Shown one piece after another: positions 61,497 through 64,000 of a DNA stretch of 64,000 nucleotides; within the stretch, counting starts at the first letter, position 1, and every line of letters begins with the position of its first letter. The stretch comes from Mesorhizobium sp. B4-1-3 (GTDB lineage: Bacteria; Pseudomonadota; Alphaproteobacteria; Rhizobiales; Rhizobiaceae). The notes under the pieces are model-generated. The model had not been told where the DNA came from. It did not search any database and saw only the letters and a list, made by a program, of their open reading frames with translations. Both the position numbers and the translations under genes were made by a program. The stretch spans positions 105,264 through 169,263 of the forward strand of contig NZ_VFTG01000011.1 of NCBI RefSeq assembly GCF_006439355.1. Direction: 5' to 3'.

Positions 61497-63590
61497 ATGG
61501 CGGACGACGATAAACGCAACGGCAAGTTCTGGGCGCTGGCGCTTGATCGCGCCCAGCTCGGTCTTTGGGACTGGAATCTGTCGAACGGCGATTGCTATTA
61601 TTCGCCGACCTGGTCGAGGATGCTGGGTTACGAGGAGGGCGAGCTCGCCAACACGCCCGATCTCTGGCTGAAGCTAACCCACCCGGACGACCGCCAGCGC
61701 GCGCAGGAAAGCGGCGACCGGCATATTGCGGGCCTCGTGGATGCCATCGAGACGGAGCTTCGCCTGCGCCACAAAGACGGCCACTGGGTCTGGGTGCTCG
61801 ATCGCGGCGGCATTGTCGAGCGCGACGCCGACGGCAAGCCGCTCAGGCTGATGGGCGTGCAGACCGACATCACCCGGCAGAAAGAGGCCGAAGCCGAGCT
61901 CGAGCAGGTCAATGTCCGCTTCCGTCTCGCAATCGCCGCCAGCGGCACGGGTATCTGGCATTTCGATATCGGCACCCAGAAAAGCTATTGGGATGCCCGC
62001 ACGCGCGAGATATTCGGCGTCGTCACCGATCACGACGAGGTGGCCGCCGACTTCTGGCACACTTTCCTGCATCCGCAGGACAAGGAAGTCGCCGAGCGTG
62101 CCCATGATGTGCCGGTCGGCTCTGAGGGCGTCGCGGCCGTGCAATACCGCATCGTCCGCCGCGACGGCGAAATCCGTCACGTCGAGTCGCTTGTGCGCTT
62201 CATCGCCGCGGGTGCGGCCGGTCAGGTCCTTGGCACGGTTCGCGACATCACCGAAGAGAAGACGCGCGCCGAGGAGCTTGCCTTCGCCGCGCGTCACGAC
62301 GCGCTGACCGGGCTGCTCAACCGTTCGGCCTTCGACCGGCTGCTTGCCGAGAACATCGCCATGGCCGAGCGGCTGCCGCTCGCCGTGTTCTATGTCGACC
62401 TCGATTACTTCAAGGCGCTCAACGACTATGCCGGCCATGCCGCCGGCGACGTGGCGCTGAAAAGCGTCGCAGCGGGCATCCTCGCCAGCCTGCCCGCATC
62501 GGCGCATGCGGCACGGCTCGGCGGCGACGAATTCGCGCTTTTGGTGCCGAACTGCGATGACGCCTGCGCCGAGCGCCTTGCCCGCGCCGTGCTTGCCGCC
62601 GTGCGTGACGCCGATCTCGGTCCGGCTGCCAGTTCGCGCAGGCTTGCCGCCAGCATCGGCATCGCCTTCATGCGCGATCGCAACATGAGTGTGGCCGATG
62701 CGCTCGCCTGCGCCGACGATGCCTGCTACGCCGCCAAGGCCGGCGGTCGCGATCGTTTCGCAGTGTTCTCGCCGGAGACAACGTCGGGCGCCGGCGGCCT
62801 CAATGCCGCGCGGCTGGCGGCCGACCTGGTCGATGCGATGGAGGACGGCCGGCTGAAGCTGTTCGGTCAGGAGATCCACCGACTCGGCCAGCCGTGGGAA
62901 GACAACCGCCATGTCGAAGTCCTGGCCAGACTCGAAGGCCACACCGGCAACATGATCCCGCCCGGCGATTTCGTACCGGTCGCCGAACGTTTCGGCCTCG
63001 CCGCTCGGCTCGACCGCTGGGTCATTCGCACAGCGCTGACCCGCCATGGCCAGGCGATGCGCGCCGGGGCCGTCTCGCTCGACTTCAATTTGTCGGCGCA
63101 GACGCTTTCCGATCCGCAGCTCTGGGATTTCGTCGACGAAGCCATTGCCGAGAGCGGTGCGTCGCCGTCGGCTATCGGCTTCGAGATCACCGAAACCGCC
63201 GCGGTCACCAATTTCGACGCAGCCGAAGAATTCGTACGCAAGGCGAGGCTTCGCCGTTGCCGCGTCAGCCTCGACGACTTCGGCGCCGGCATGAGCTCCT
63301 TCGAATATCTCAGGCGTTTCCCCATCGACGCCATCAAGATCGACGGCTCCTTCGTCGAGCACATCGCCGACAGCCGCTTCGACCGCGAGATCGTCTCGGC
63401 GATCACCGATATCGCCCGCTCGATGGGCGCCGCCGTCGTGGCCGAGAAGGTCGAGGAGAAGAACGCGCTGGAGATACTGCAGGGCATGGGCGTCGCCTAT
63501 GGCCAGGGCTATTTTCTGCACCGGCCCGAGCCGTTGGAAGCGATTGTCGCACGGGCCATGGATGGCGCGCGGGAGATGCGGGCAGGCTGA
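61497..63590 (+). CDS. PAS-PAS-GGDEF-EAL cyclic-di-GMP protein
   Basis: This 697-residue protein has two PAS/PAC sensor units (about 12-130 and 145-255), a GGDEF domain (about 260-430, GGDEF near 342) and an EAL domain (about 445-690). The EAL motif reads EVL at 474-476, but the metal and catalytic residues further on look intact (FNLSAQ, EITETA, DDFGAG, IKIDGSF, AEKVE, GQGYF). It has no membrane segment, so it senses a cytosolic signal. It could both make and break cyclic-di-GMP, which in rhizobia controls motility and exopolysaccharide. Confidence 0.93.
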   Translation: MADDDKRNGKFWALALDRAQLGLWDWNLSNGDCYYSPTWSRMLGYEEGELANTPDLWLKLTHPDDRQRAQESGDRHIAGLVDAIETELRLRHKDGHWVWVLDRGGIVERDADGKPLRLMGVQTDITRQKEAEAELEQVNVRFRLAIAASGTGIWHFDIGTQKSYWDARTREIFGVVTDHDEVAADFWHTFLHPQDKEVAERAHDVPVGSEGVAAVQYRIVRRDGEIRHVESLVRFIAAGAAGQVLGTVRDITEEKTRAEELAFAARHDALTGLLNRSAFDRLLAENIAMAERLPLAVFYVDLDYFKALNDYAGHAAGDVALKSVAAGILASLPASAHAARLGGDEFALLVPNCDDACAERLARAVLAAVRDADLGPAASSRRLAASIGIAFMRDRNMSVADALACADDACYAAKAGGRDRFAVFSPETTSGAGGLNAARLAADLVDAMEDGRLKLFGQEIHRLGQPWEDNRHVEVLARLEGHTGNMIPPGDFVPVAERFGLAARLDRWVIRTALTRHGQAMRAGAVSLDFNLSAQTLSDPQLWDFVDEAIAESGASPSAIGFEITETAAVTNFDAAEEFVRKARLRRCRVSLDDFGAGMSSFEYLRRFPIDAIKIDGSFVEHIADSRFDREIVSAITDIARSMGAAVVAEKVEEKNALEILQGMGVAYGQGYFLHRPEPLEAIVARAMDGAREMRAG

Positions 63591-63613
63591 CGTGGCTGCC
63601 GGCGGCCAAGTAA

Positions 63614-63946
63614 CTCGTAAGGAAGGCCCGGCTGTTCGAACGCGTTGGCAAGGAATTCGGCATCGATCAGGACGACTACGGTTCACTTTCGCCTTACGGC
63701 TTGGCCGCCAAGACCGTGCTCGACAGCCTGCTACAGAAATCGCCCTTCGCTCTAGTCGAGATCGAAAACAAGCTCGGACTGGATAAGCTCGGCGTCTCGC
63801 TCGATACGGTCGTCAACGCGATGATCGATCCCGGCGGCGACGACGGCGACAAACTGGACGCTGCATTGAGGAGGCGACTGGGTGAGGCCGGCAAGGACCA
63901 CAGCGCCTTGGCGCGACTCGATGAGTTAGGCCGTTACGGCGCTTAG
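63614..63946 (+). pseudogene. gene remnant or frameshifted gene of unknown family
   Basis: The frame is open from after TAA 63611 to 63946 and reads protein-like from the start (LFERVGKEFGIDQDDYG, then VEIENKLGLDKLGV and NAMIDPGGDDGDKLDAALR). There is no ATG, GTG or TTG before TTG 63701, which would cut into that conserved-looking part. A GTG at 63592 lies in another frame. The likely reading is a gene whose 5' end is missing or shifted. Confidence 0.45.
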
Positions 63947-64000
63947 CCGATCAGCCACCTCAGCACGCCCGCCGAAGCCACCCCGATCACCACCGTCGGC
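63943..64000 (-). CDS. 3' end of a membrane-protein gene (partial)
   Basis: Read on the minus strand, the last 18 codons before TAA at 63943-63945 encode a hydrophobic C-terminus (TVVIGVASAGVLRWLIG). The start lies outside the window, so the family cannot be named. Its stop overlaps the end of the convergent remnant. Confidence 0.4.
   Translation of the reverse strand, partial: PTVVIGVASAGVLRWLIG

Overview
The window looks like chromosome from a high-GC alphaproteobacterium of the order Rhizobiales, most likely Mesorhizobium or a close Phyllobacteriaceae relative. The basis is codon and protein style, a LigD/Ku end-joining locus, paired Liv- and Gln-type ABC operons, a DUF1127 mini-gene, and dispersed palindromic intergenic repeats of the kind common in rhizobia. 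This is inference from family resemblance; no 16S or other marker gene is present. No tRNA, rRNA, CRISPR array, transposase or phage gene was found.

Layout. 0.1-2.0 kb: a small secreted protein, an aldo/keto reductase and a GNAT acetyltransferase. 2.2-6.5 kb (minus strand): two tandem paralogous FAD-dependent oxidoreductases behind a glucosamine inositolphosphorylceramide transferase-like protein, abutting an exopolysaccharide locus at 6.7-16.8 kb. That locus has a Wzz/GumC chain-length protein with a degenerate kinase domain, a VpsF-like polymerase, a Tat-exported GH5 glycanase, two glycosyltransferases, a Wzx-type flippase and a CelD-like acyltransferase. 17.2-22.1 kb: LigD, Ku and a BRCT/TPR protein overlapping the ku stop codon. 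22.1-23.9 kb: an alpha/beta hydrolase, exonuclease III and a 29-codon RiPP-precursor-like ORF. 23.9-25.2 kb: a decayed WD40 gene. 25.3-29.4 kb: a three-subunit periplasmic molybdenum hydroxylase (triheme cytochrome c, 2Fe-2S subunit, Tat-exported large subunit). 29.6-37.4 kb: an amidase, a divergent MFS/LysR pair, two immunity-like small genes (one apparently broken), an isochorismatase-like hydrolase, a GFA-family protein and a cytosine-deaminase-like amidohydrolase.

37.7-44.6 kb: a DUF1127 protein, a sulfotransferase-like protein, a LysN-type aminotransferase, a candidate sRNA with its own terminator, a PEBP protein, a YghU-type GST, a trypsin-fold protein whose whole catalytic triad is replaced, a LysR regulator and an SDR without YxxxK. 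44.9-47.2 kb: a polar amino-acid ABC operon with a strong hairpin after the binding-protein gene. 47.4-53.8 kb: a YdeI-like protein, a His/Lys-rich exported protein and a complete branched-chain amino-acid-type ABC operon. 53.8-56.2 kb: an HxlR regulator divergent from a DUF1330 gene with a GTAC-rich operator between them, a secreted protein and an Lrp/AsnC regulator. 56.3-61.4 kb: two diaminopropionate ammonia-lyase paralogues alternating with two M20 amidohydrolases. 61.5-63.6 kb: a PAS-PAS-GGDEF-EAL protein, then a gene remnant and the 3' end of a membrane-protein gene.

Themes. The window combines surface-polysaccharide production, DNA repair, and uptake and breakdown of nitrogen compounds (two ABC systems, amidases, aminotransferase, DpaL/M20 cluster). 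The most interesting candidates are the orphan RiPP-like ORF, the DpaL/M20 cluster as a possible route for plant non-protein amino acids, the candidate sRNA with an exposed CACCTCC loop, and the Ku-coupled BRCT/TPR gene.
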